From Candidatus Scatomonas merdigallinarum (GTDB lineage Bacteria; Bacillota; Clostridia; Lachnospirales; Lachnospiraceae): 64,000 nucleotides of DNA. A program made the translations under genes and the position numbers. Positions within the stretch are counted from its first letter, which is position 1. Every line of letters starts with the position of its first letter. The notes beneath the pieces are model-generated. The model did no database searches and was not told the DNA's origin. It saw nothing but the letters and a program-made list of their open reading frames with translations. Positions 57,083 through 64,000 of the stretch are shown here, piece by piece. Location of the stretch: the NCBI GenBank assembly GCA_018716305.1, contig DVKB01000023.1, positions 44,123 through 108,122 of the forward strand, read 5' to 3'.

Positions 57083-58056
57083 AAGAAATTCTGGATGACA
57101 TTAAAAACGGAACATTCCACAGGGCCTATCTTCTGTATGGTCCGGAGGCCTATCTGAAACAGCAGTATCGGAACAAACTTCTGGATGCTCTGGTTCCGGA
57201 GGGGGACACCATGAACTTTGCCCGTTTTGAGGGGAAAGGGCTGGATGAAGGACAGATCATCGATCTGGCGGAGACCGTTCCCTTTTTCGCGGATCACCGG
57301 GTAATTCTTCTGGAAAATACCGGCCTGTTTAAGGCAAAAGCGGACCGGCTGGCGGATTATACCGCTGCCCTGCCGGACTATCTGGTGCTGATTTTTGTGG
57401 AGGAGGAGGCGGACAAAAGAAGCCGGCTGTACAAGGGGGTCCAGAAGGCCGGACTGGTTACGGAATTCGGCGTCCAGAAGGAGGACGACCTGATGCGTTG
57501 GGTTCTGGGGATCCTGAAAAGGGAAAAGAAAAAGATCACCCGCCCGGATATGGAACTGTTTCTTGAAAAAACCGGGAGCGATATGGGAAATATCCATATG
57601 GAACTGCAGAAGCTTCTGGACTATACCCTGGGCAGAGAAGTCATTGCCCGGGAGGATATTGAGGCGGTCTGCACGACTCAGATTTCCAACCGTATTTTTG
57701 ACATGATCCGGGCGATGACTGAGAAACGGCAGAAGGAGGCGCTGAAATTGTATTACGATCTTCTCGCCCTGAAGGAGCCGCCTATGAGGATCCTGTATCT
57801 TATGGCCCGGCAGTTTCATCAGCTTCTGCTGGTGAAAACACTGGCGGAGGACGGGTTTGACCAGAAGACCATAGCCTCCCGGGCTGCCCTGGCGCCCTTC
57901 GCGGTCCGAAAAATACTTCCCCTGACCAGAAGATATACCAGACAGGAACTGGAAGAGGCGGTGGAAAATTTTACCCGGACGGAGACGGAGGTAAAAACAG
58001 GAAAGCTCAGCGATGCTCTGAGCGTGGAGCTGATGCTGGTAAAATACAGTGCTTAG
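57079..58056 (+). CDS. holA: DNA polymerase III subunit delta
   Basis: The delta subunit opens the sliding clamp in the clamp loader. The 325-residue protein starts 'VKEILDDIKNGTFHRAYLLYGPEAYLKQQYRNKLLDALVP', the usual HolA N-terminus with its LLYGxE motif, and has the 'ILLENTGLFKAKADRLADYTAALPDYLVLIFVEEEADKRSRLYK' middle. The C-terminal helical collar ends 'TRTETEVKTGKLSDALSVELMLVKYSA'. The GTG start at 57079 overlaps the glycosyltransferase stop, with CAGGAGCGAAG upstream. It is followed by the shared terminator and rpsT on the opposite strand, the usual holA-rpsT neighbourhood. Confidence 0.95.
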   Translation: MKEILDDIKNGTFHRAYLLYGPEAYLKQQYRNKLLDALVPEGDTMNFARFEGKGLDEGQIIDLAETVPFFADHRVILLENTGLFKAKADRLADYTAALPDYLVLIFVEEEADKRSRLYKGVQKAGLVTEFGVQKEDDLMRWVLGILKREKKKITRPDMELFLEKTGSDMGNIHMELQKLLDYTLGREVIAREDIEAVCTTQISNRIFDMIRAMTEKRQKEALKLYYDLLALKEPPMRILYLMARQFHQLLLVKTLAEDGFDQKTIASRAALAPFAVRKILPLTRRYTRQELEEAVENFTRTETEVKTGKLSDALSVELMLVKYSA

Positions 58057-58060
58057 AGAA

Positions 58061-58098
58061 AAAAGCCCCGGCTGGACGGTATCAGCCGGGGCTTTCTG
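58061..58098. terminator. Bidirectional terminator between holA and rpsT
   Basis: AAAGCCCCGGCTG (58062-58074) pairs perfectly with CAGCCGGGGCTTT (58083-58095). On the minus strand a TTTTTTT run follows, for rpsT; on the plus strand the tail is short. Confidence 0.92.
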
Positions 58099-58104
58099 GA
58101 TCGT

Positions 58105-58368
58105 TTATGCGATAGAGTTTACAGCTTTGCTTAAGCGGGAAACTTTTCTGGACGCATTGTTCTTGTGGTAAACACCCTTGGTCTCCGCTTTATCAATGGT
58201 AGAGATAGCAGCTGTCAGGGCAGCGGCTGCAGCCTCTTTATCCTTTGCGGCTACGGCGGCCTCTACCTTCTTGATGGATGTCTTTACAGCTGATTTGATG
58301 GATTTGTTTCTCTCAGCCTTTGTTCTGTTTACCAGGATTCTCTTCTTAGCAGATTTAATGTTAGCCAA
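58105..58368 (-). CDS. rpsT: 30S ribosomal protein S20
   Basis: A small basic helical protein of 87 residues that binds 16S rRNA. 'ANIKSAKKRILVNRTKAERNKSIKSAVKTSIKKVEAAV' and 'GVYHKNNASRKVSRLSKAVN' are the family pattern. The start codon is TTG (minus strand 58368-58366), preceded by GGAGGTGTACAG; no ATG exists at the family start, and a longer in-frame start upstream is not supported. The E. coli rpsT also starts with a UUG that matters for autoregulation. Confidence 0.96.
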   Translation of the reverse strand: MANIKSAKKRILVNRTKAERNKSIKSAVKTSIKKVEAAVAAKDKEAAAAALTAAISTIDKAETKGVYHKNNASRKVSRLSKAVNSIA

Positions 58369-58451
58369 ACTGTACACCTCCAATATTCTGAATTTCATTG
58401 TATTTTTACATCGGGGAAGACACGGAAACCCCCGACGAAACATGCTTATTC

Positions 58452-58480
58452 ATTCTATGCCATTTATCTGCCTTTGTCAA
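58452..58480 (-). promoter_or_regulatory. SigA promoter of rpsT
   Basis: On the minus strand TTGACA, a 17-base spacer and TAGAAT lie about 84 bases before the TTG start. Confidence 0.8.
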
Positions 58481-58564
58481 TACATATTTCAGGGAAAAAT
58501 GTAAAAGCTATGAGTCAGAAACCGGCGTCGGAGTCCGGGCAGAGGATATCAAAGGAGAACGGAC

Positions 58565-59470
58565 ATGTTGGAACGATACAGAGTGCGCACAGATCTGGCA
58601 CTGGAAAACAGCGAGAAATATGAAAAGGATCAGGCAGAACTTTCCGGAGTGGTGATCCATCGCAGGGAAAACCGGGAAAAAGAGATTACCACTACGGTGG
58701 TGAAAATCGAAACGGATTCCGGAGCCCGGGCTATGGGAAAACCCAAAGGGACCTATATTACCCTGGAGGCTCCCAATATGAAAGTGCCGGATCGGGGATT
58801 TCACCGGGAGGTTTCCCGGGAACTGGCCTCCCATCTGAAAAAAATGCTTCCCAGAAAAAAGGACGCGGTTCTGGTAGTGGGGCTTGGAAACAGAAAGATT
58901 ACCCCGGATGCCCTGGGGCCCTGCGCGGTGGAACATCTGCGGATTACCCGGCACATTCTCAGGGAATACGGAGAGAGGGCTCTGGGAGATGAAAGAACGC
59001 CCATGATCAGCGCTCTTGTGCCGGGGGTGATGGCGCAGACCGGCATGGAAACCCAGGAGATTCTTCAGGGAGTGGTGCGGGAGACCCGTCCGGATGTGAT
59101 TCTGGTCATCGACGCTCTGGCAGCCCGGAGTACCCGGCGGCTGAACTGTACCATTCAGCTGACAGATACGGGGATTTCTCCCGGCTCCGGGGTGGGGAAT
59201 TACCGCTGCGGTCTGAACATGGAAACTTTGGGGGTGCCGGTAATCGGGATCGGGATTCCCACAGTGGTGGACGCGGGGACTATTGTGCATGACGCGGTAT
59301 CCGATTTGCTGGAATCCCTGGAGGATGCGGAGCTGGACGAATTTCTGGCAGAGCTGATCAGTCCATCCCTGCGGGAAATGTTTGTCACGCCCAAAGATAT
59401 TGACGATACCATCTCGCGGCTCAGCTTTACAATTTCAGAGGGAATCAACCTGGCTCTGTCCCAGCGGTAG
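58565..59470 (+). CDS. gpr: Germination protease Gpr (spore protease)
   Basis: Gpr degrades small acid-soluble spore proteins at germination and is an aspartic-type protease made as a zymogen in the forespore. The 301-residue protein matches the family throughout: 'MLERYRVRTDLALENSE' at the start, 'VLVVGLGNRKITPDALGPCAVEHLRITRHI', 'ALVPGVMAQTGMETQEI', 'DVILVIDALAARSTRRLNCTIQLTDTGISPGSGVGN', and 'GIGIPTVVDAGTIV'. The two aspartates in the ID-AL and PDALGP segments are the likely active pair. ATG 58565 follows AAAGGAGAACGGAC. It marks the organism as a spore former. Confidence 0.97.
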   Translation: MLERYRVRTDLALENSEKYEKDQAELSGVVIHRRENREKEITTTVVKIETDSGARAMGKPKGTYITLEAPNMKVPDRGFHREVSRELASHLKKMLPRKKDAVLVVGLGNRKITPDALGPCAVEHLRITRHILREYGERALGDERTPMISALVPGVMAQTGMETQEILQGVVRETRPDVILVIDALAARSTRRLNCTIQLTDTGISPGSGVGNYRCGLNMETLGVPVIGIGIPTVVDAGTIVHDAVSDLLESLEDAELDEFLAELISPSLREMFVTPKDIDDTISRLSFTISEGINLALSQR

Positions 59471-59486
59471 GAGCCTGTGCCTGCCG

Positions 59487-59515
59487 GCATATTTTCTGTC
59501 ATCCTTTCATATGAT
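59487..59515 (+). promoter_or_regulatory. Candidate sporulation (SigE-type) promoter of spoIIP
   Basis: GCATATT (59487-59493), 14 bases, CATATGAT (59508-59515) matches the SigE pattern KMATATT-N14-CATACAHT at all seven -35 positions and six of eight -10 positions. In B. subtilis spoIIP is under SigE. A GGACA/TGTCC hairpin (59570-59594) lies between this and the ribosome site. Confidence 0.45.
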
Positions 59516-59619
59516 GATGACACCAGGATTGTGAGAGCGCAAAGCGCGGAGCAGTCCGTGGGGTCAAAAGGACAGGCATGACTTTGCGGTGTCCTCATAT
59601 ATAACCTGGAGGTGATCGC

Positions 59620-60864
59620 ATGCGGGATGGACAGAAGGGCACCAGAGGAATTTTGGTTTTCTGTATCGCGGCCATGGGCCTGCATCTCATGGGCCGGGGA
59701 TTTTCCGCCCTCCGTGAAAACGGGTGGGAAAAAGGGAAGGCGCTGGCCGCGGCCGCCTGCCTGCAGGCGGGGGAGCAGGCCATGGCTCTGTATCTGCCGG
59801 GGACGGTTTACGAAGAACCCCAGGGAACCCTGCTCCAGGAGATTCAGGCATCCGCCCGCGGCCAGCTGCCGTATTTTTCTTTCGCCCAAAGTCAGGAGCC
59901 AAAGGAGAGAGTGGTAGAAGACGACACCACGATTCAGGCCATGATCCAGGAGAATGAGCGAAGAATCGCGGAGCGGATCCGGGAAGAAAACAGCCGTGAA
60001 GCCGCTGAGGAGGAGAATCAGAGGCAGCAGGGGGAGCAGGCCGCGGCGGAAGAAGCGGCTCCTTCTCCGGAGCCGGAACTGCAGCCGGTGGCCCAGATTC
60101 CCATGGAAAATCTGCAGGATTATCAATATCTGCTGAATGAATTTTTTGTGGTGGACCCCAATACGGTGACCAGCGCCGCGGAACTCAACGCGGGAACCTT
60201 TCTGGCAAAAGATCTGTCCATGGCAAAGGATTCCGGCCAGCCCCAGATTCTGATCTACCACACCCACGCCCAGGAGGGCTTTGCGGATTCTGTGGAGGGA
60301 GATGTGAACACCACGGTGATCGGCGTGGGAGAACACCTGGCTCAGATCCTCCGGGATCAGTACGGCTATCAGGTAATCCACTGCACGGATTCTTTTGATC
60401 TGGTGAACGGGGTTCTGGACCGGAGCAAAGCCTACGACTACGCCCTGCCGGCGGTAGAACAGATTCTGGAGGAACACCCCTCCATTCAGGTAGTCATCGA
60501 CCTCCACCGGGACGGAGTGGACGAGGATACCCGCCTGGTGACGGATATAAACGGAAAGCCCGCGGCCAAGATCATGCTGTTCAACGGCCTTTCCCGGACG
60601 GCGGAGAACGGGGAGCTGGGGTACCTTCCCAATCCCAATCTCCAGGACAATCTGGCTTTTTCCTTTCAGCTTGAATACCAGGCGAAGCAGTACTTTCCGG
60701 AATTTACCCGCTGCATTTACCTGAAAGGATACCGGTACAATCTCCATGTGCGGCCCCGGTCCCTGCTGCTGGAGGTGGGGGCGCAGACCAATACCCTGGA
60801 GGAGGCCATGAACGCCATGGAACCTTTTGCTTTTATCCTGAACAGGGTCTTGCAGGGCAGTTGA
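59620..60864 (+). CDS. spoIIP: Stage II sporulation protein P
   Basis: SpoIIP is a membrane-anchored peptidoglycan amidase/endopeptidase needed for engulfment, working with SpoIID and SpoIIM. The 414-residue protein has an N-terminal hydrophobic anchor ('TRGILVFCIAAMGLHLMGRGF'), an acidic glutamate/glutamine-rich linker (about residues 105-155), and the catalytic domain with 'PQILIYHTHAQEGFAD' and 'IQVVIDLHRDGVDEDTRLVTDINGKPAAKIMLF', which hold the zinc-binding residues. ATG 59620 follows TGGAGGTGATCGC. It lies between gpr and lepA, as in Bacillus. Confidence 0.96.
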   Translation: MRDGQKGTRGILVFCIAAMGLHLMGRGFSALRENGWEKGKALAAAACLQAGEQAMALYLPGTVYEEPQGTLLQEIQASARGQLPYFSFAQSQEPKERVVEDDTTIQAMIQENERRIAERIREENSREAAEEENQRQQGEQAAAEEAAPSPEPELQPVAQIPMENLQDYQYLLNEFFVVDPNTVTSAAELNAGTFLAKDLSMAKDSGQPQILIYHTHAQEGFADSVEGDVNTTVIGVGEHLAQILRDQYGYQVIHCTDSFDLVNGVLDRSKAYDYALPAVEQILEEHPSIQVVIDLHRDGVDEDTRLVTDINGKPAAKIMLFNGLSRTAENGELGYLPNPNLQDNLAFSFQLEYQAKQYFPEFTRCIYLKGYRYNLHVRPRSLLLEVGAQTNTLEEAMNAMEPFAFILNRVLQGS

Positions 60865-60878
60865 TTCTTATGTATAAT
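60850..60878 (+). promoter_or_regulatory. SigA promoter of lepA within the end of spoIIP
   Basis: TTGCAG (60850-60855), a 17-base spacer and TATAAT (60873-60878). It lets lepA be expressed in growing cells apart from spoIIP. Confidence 0.7.
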
Positions 60879-60927
60879 AGTAAAGCTAATCAGATGAATG
60901 TTTTACTGAGATTTGGAGGAAACTGCC

Positions 60928-62739
60928 TTGGCGGAAATAAAGCAGGATAAGATTCGGAATTTTTGTATTATCGCCCATATTGATCACGGGAAATCCACTC
61001 TGGCGGACCGGATTATTGAGATGACCGGCCTTCTGACCCAGCGGGAGATGCAGGATCAGGTGCTGGACAACATGGATCTGGAGCGGGAGAGGGGCATTAC
61101 CATCAAGGCCCAGGCGGTGCGGACGGTTTACAAGGCGAAAGACGGGGAGGAGTACATTTTTAATATGATTGATACCCCCGGCCATGTAGATTTTAATTAC
61201 GAGGTTTCCCGGAGCCTGGCTGCCTGCGACGGGGCTCTGCTGGTGGTGGACGCCGCCCAGGGCATCGAGGCCCAGACCCTGGCCAATGTCTATCTGGCTC
61301 TGGATCACGATCTGGAAGTGTTCCCGGTAATCAACAAAATTGACCTGCCCAGCGCCGAGCCGGAGCGGGTCATCAATGAGATTGAGGACGTCATCGGCAT
61401 TGAGGCCCAGGACGCTCCCAGAATTTCCGCCAAGACAGGACTCAACGTGGAGGAGGTTCTGGAGACCATTGTAAATAAGATCCCGGCCCCGGGAGGCGAT
61501 CCGAAAGCTCCCCTGCAGGCACTGATCTTTGACTCTCTTTACGATTCTTACCGGGGAGTGATCATCTCCTGCCGGGTCATGGAGGGAACCGTGAAGAAAG
61601 GCACCCGCATCCGCATGATGGCCACGGGAGCAGTGGAAGAAGTGGTGGAGGTGGGCTATTTCGGCGCCGGCCAGCTGATCCCCTGTGAGGAGCTGTCCGC
61701 CGGTATGGTGGGATATATTACCGCCAGCATCAAAAATGTGGCGGACACCCGGGTGGGCGACACAGTCACCGATGATGACCATCCCTGCGGGGAGCCTCTG
61801 CCTGGATACAAAAAAGTCAACCCCATGGTCTACTGCGGCATGTATCCGGCGGATGGAGCCAAGTACGGGGATCTGCGGGACGCCCTGGAAAAGCTGCAGC
61901 TCAACGACGCCTCCCTGTTCTATGAACCGGAAACCTCGGCGGCTCTGGGCTTCGGATTCCGCTGCGGATTTCTGGGACTTCTGCACCTGGAGATCATTCA
62001 GGAGCGGCTGGAGCGGGAGTACAACCTGGATCTCATCACCACGGCACCCAGCGTAATCTACAAGATCCACAAGACCGACGGCACCTGCATGGATCTCACC
62101 AATCCCTCCAATATGCCGGATCCCTCGGAGATCGACTATATGGAGGAGCCCATGGTGAAGGCGGAGATCATGGTGACCACGGAGTTTATCGGCCCCATTA
62201 TGCAGCTCTGCGAGGAGCGTCGGGGACAGTACCAGGGCATGGAGTATATGGAGCAGACCAGGGCGGTTCTTCACTATCACCTGCCCCTCAACGAGATCAT
62301 TTACGATTTCTTCGACGCCCTGAAATCCCGTTCCCGGGGTTATGCCTCCTTCGACTATGAACTGCTGGGCTATGAGCGGAGCAGCCTGGTGAAGCTGGAT
62401 ATTCTGGTAAACAAAGAAGAGGTGGACGCCCTGTCCTTCATTGTTTTTGAGGGATCCGCCTACGAGCGGGGCAGGAAGATGTGCGAGAAGCTGAAAGAGG
62501 AGATTCCCCGGCAGCTTTTTGAGATCCCTATACAGGCGGCCATCGGATCCAAGATCATTGCCCGGGAGACGGTGAAGGCCCTGCGCAAGGATGTGCTGGC
62601 CAAGTGCTACGGCGGCGACATTACCCGGAAGAAGAAGCTGCTGGAGAAGCAGAAAGAGGGCAAGAAGCGCATGCGCCAGCTGGGTACCGTGGAAGTGCCC
62701 CAGGAGGCGTTTATGTCGGTGCTGAAGCTGGATGAATAA
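60928..62739 (+). CDS. lepA: Elongation factor 4 (LepA)
   Basis: A translational GTPase of 603 residues that acts on stalled or back-translocated ribosomes. G1 is in '[15 protein letters not shown]', G3 in 'DTPGHVDF', G4 in 'NKIDLP'. The LepA C-terminal domain is present ('[18 protein letters not shown]' at the end). The TTG start at 60928 follows TTTGGAGGAAACTGCC. The 3' end overlaps hemW by 8 bases. Its base composition is like that of the neighbouring upstream genes, unlike what follows. Confidence 0.97.
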   Translation: MAEIKQDKIRNFCIIAHIDHGKSTLADRIIEMTGLLTQREMQDQVLDNMDLERERGITIKAQAVRTVYKAKDGEEYIFNMIDTPGHVDFNYEVSRSLAACDGALLVVDAAQGIEAQTLANVYLALDHDLEVFPVINKIDLPSAEPERVINEIEDVIGIEAQDAPRISAKTGLNVEEVLETIVNKIPAPGGDPKAPLQALIFDSLYDSYRGVIISCRVMEGTVKKGTRIRMMATGAVEEVVEVGYFGAGQLIPCEELSAGMVGYITASIKNVADTRVGDTVTDDDHPCGEPLPGYKKVNPMVYCGMYPADGAKYGDLRDALEKLQLNDASLFYEPETSAALGFGFRCGFLGLLHLEIIQERLEREYNLDLITTAPSVIYKIHKTDGTCMDLTNPSNMPDPSEIDYMEEPMVKAEIMVTTEFIGPIMQLCEERRGQYQGMEYMEQTRAVLHYHLPLNEIIYDFFDALKSRSRGYASFDYELLGYERSSLVKLDILVNKEEVDALSFIVFEGSAYERGRKMCEKLKEEIPRQLFEIPIQAAIGSKIIARETVKALRKDVLAKCYGGDITRKKKLLEKQKEGKKRMRQLGTVEVPQEAFMSVLKLDE

Positions 62740-63847
62740 GCTGGGTTTTTACTTTCACGTGCCTTTTTGCCGGGGAAAGTGCCCCTACTGCGATTTTTAC
62801 TCCCTGGCCGGGACGCCGGAGGGGATGGACGCCTATGTGGCCGCCGTCCTCCGGGCTATGGGCCCCTGGGGGGAGAAGCTGCGGGGGCGGGAGATCGCCA
62901 CGGTATACTTTGGCGGGGGTACCCCCAGCCTGTTGGGGGCGGAGCGGCTGGCCCGGCTTTTGCAGGGGGTGAAGGAGGGCTTTGCCCTGGCCCCCGGGGC
63001 GGAGGTCACCCTGGAGGCCAACCCCACCCAGGTGGACCGGGCCTTCTTTCAGGGAGTGCGGGAGGCCGGGTTTGACCGGCTGTCCATGGGGCTGCAGTCG
63101 GCCAATGAGGAGGAGCTGCGGCTGCTGGGCCGGGCCCACTCCCCACGGCAGGCGGCGAGAGCGGTGGAGGACGCCCGGGCCGCGGGATTTTCCAACATCT
63201 CCCTGGACCTGATGCTGGGGCTGCCCGGAGGGTCCCGGGAAAAATTGGGGCGGTCCATCGATTTTGCCGCGGGGCTGGGGGTGGAGCACATCTCCTCGTA
63301 CATCCTGAAGGTGGAGCCCGGCACGCCCTTTGCCCGGCAGGGGGTGGAAGTCCCCGACGATGACAGTACCGCGGAGCAGTACCTCTTCGCCGTGGAGGAG
63401 CTGGCAAAGCGGGGGTATGGGCAGTACGAGATCAGCAACTTCGCAAAGCCCGGCCGGGAGAGCCGCCACAACCTGCTGTACTGGCGGGGGGAGGAATATG
63501 TGGGCTTCGGGCCGGGGGCACACTCCTTCTTCGGGGGGCGGCGGTTTTACTACCCCCGGGACCTGGCGGGGTTCTTAAACGGGGCCGGGCCGGTGGACGA
63601 CGGGCCCGGCGGCGGCTTTGGGGAGTTCGCCATGGTGAATTTGCGGCTCTCCCGGGGGCTGGTGCGGGAGGACTGCCTGGCCCGGTTCGGGGCAGAGGGG
63701 GGCGCCCTGTTCGACCGGGCCCGGGAAAGAGCCAAAAATTACCCGGCGCGGCTGGTGCGGGGGGATGGGGAGCGCATCGCCTTTACCCCGGAGGGGTTTT
63801 TGGTCTCCAACGCCCTGCTGGTGGAGCTGCTGGGGGAGGAGCTGTAA
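62732..63847 (+). CDS. hemW: Radical SAM heme chaperone HemW (coproporphyrinogen III oxidase-like), compositionally foreign
   Basis: A 371-residue HemW/HemN-family protein. The radical-SAM cluster is CRGKCPYC (Cys13, Cys17, Cys20), followed by '[11 protein letters not shown]', '[30 protein letters not shown]', '[14 protein letters not shown]' and a HemW-type C-terminus. HemW inserts heme into respiratory proteins; it lacks proof of oxidase activity. From about 62740 the codon use changes: GGG, CCC and GCC codons dominate, unlike the GGA-rich genes upstream. One sample line (63001-63060) is 41 of 60 G+C. Sequence looks Oscillospiraceae-like. ATG 62732 overlaps the lepA end by 8 bases. Confidence 0.92.
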   Translation: MNKLGFYFHVPFCRGKCPYCDFYSLAGTPEGMDAYVAAVLRAMGPWGEKLRGREIATVYFGGGTPSLLGAERLARLLQGVKEGFALAPGAEVTLEANPTQVDRAFFQGVREAGFDRLSMGLQSANEEELRLLGRAHSPRQAARAVEDARAAGFSNISLDLMLGLPGGSREKLGRSIDFAAGLGVEHISSYILKVEPGTPFARQGVEVPDDDSTAEQYLFAVEELAKRGYGQYEISNFAKPGRESRHNLLYWRGEEYVGFGPGAHSFFGGRRFYYPRDLAGFLNGAGPVDDGPGGGFGEFAMVNLRLSRGLVREDCLARFGAEGGALFDRARERAKNYPARLVRGDGERIAFTPEGFLVSNALLVELLGEEL

Positions 63848-63881
63848 AAAAAGAGAGAGGAATTTTCCTCTCTCTTTTTTT
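63848..63881. terminator. Bidirectional terminator after hemW
   Basis: GAGAGAGGAA and TTCCTCTCTC form the stem, flanked by AAAAAA and TTTTTTT. It serves the convergent partial gene as well. Confidence 0.9.
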
Positions 63882-64000
63882 ATCCCGCTTTTTGCTGGAA
63901 CAGCTGGGGGTGAAGGCGGCTGTAGTGGAACAGGTACTGCTGGGCCAGGCCGGCGTTCTCGCCGAAGTCCCGGGGGTCTGTGCCGGGGAGAAGGGTGGCC
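63880..64000 (-). CDS. C-terminal fragment of an unidentified protein, cut by the window edge
   Basis: A minus-strand frame is open to the right edge and ends at a TAA at 63880-63882, giving 39 residues that close with 'YLFHYSRLHPQLFQQKAG'. I do not recognise the family. Its G+C-rich codon use is like that of hemW, so it belongs to the same compositional block. Coding is likely but not certain from this short piece. Confidence 0.5.
   Translation of the reverse strand, partial: ATLLPGTDPRDFGENAGLAQQYLFHYSRLHPQLFQQKAG

Overview
The window is a gene-dense chromosomal segment of a spore-forming, low-to-moderate GC Firmicute, most likely a Lachnospiraceae-type Clostridium. The evidence is the HrcA/CIRCE heat-shock system, CodY, SigK, the spore protease Gpr and SpoIIP, a type III glutamine synthetase, the IreB-RuvX-DUF1292-TrmR-U32 gene string, and nearly ubiquitous GGAGG ribosome sites with many GTG/TTG starts. 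No tRNA, rRNA, CRISPR, prophage or insertion sequence was seen.

Layout. 0-9.5 kb: the end of a lipid kinase, GlnN, a divergent WecG/TagA-like protein, a CdaR-like regulator, FtsE-FtsX, an S41 protease and UvrB. 9.5-21 kb: the heat-shock operon hrcA-grpE-dnaK-dnaJ followed by prmA, rsmE, a cysteine desulfurase, thiI, an HPr-like gene on the minus strand, and mtaB. 20.8-26.2 kb: ireB, ruvX, a DUF1292 gene, RNase J, ylbF, an MltG-like fragment, trmR and a U32 peptidase-family gene (TrhP type). 26.3-28.7 kb (minus strand): putP and a SigK-type sigma factor. 29-34.5 kb: comM, dprA, topA and codY. 34.7-41.7 kb: groES-groEL under CIRCE, guaB, an amidase, an HD protein, a nitrilase-family hydrolase and an iron alcohol dehydrogenase. 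41.9-43.8 kb: a Crp/Fnr regulator and a lipoprotein. 43.9-49.8 kb: argG facing away from argC-argJ-argB-argD, giving ornithine/acetyl-cycle synthesis and the argininosuccinate step. 49.9-58.1 kb: a small transporter, a ComEA-type lipoprotein, a two-component system, a GerMN lipoprotein, comEC, a glycosyltransferase and holA. 58.1-64 kb: rpsT, gpr, spoIIP, lepA and hemW.

How the parts fit. Several blocks match Bacillus subtilis gene order (hrcA-grpE-dnaK-dnaJ-prmA-rsmE-mtaB; yrzL-yrrK-yrzB-yrrL-yrrM-yrrN/O; rpsT-gpr-spoIIP-lepA-hemW). ComM, DprA, ComEA and ComEC together give part of a DNA-uptake and recombination toolkit. CodY, ArgR-type half-sites and CIRCE elements show nutrient and stress control.

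Most of the window is housekeeping, and I did not find a clear new defence or biosynthetic system. The points most worth following are: (1) a sharp change to very GC-rich, Oscillospiraceae-like sequence exactly at the lepA/hemW overlap, meaning gene replacement or a chimeric contig; (2) the argG and argC promoters sharing one sequence skeleton, and an interleaved pair of stems in the arg leader; (3) a truncated AEC-transporter start in front of prmA; (4) an HPr-like protein without the phosphorylated histidine; (5) a probably leaderless glycosyltransferase gene with an operator-like dyad over its -10 box.
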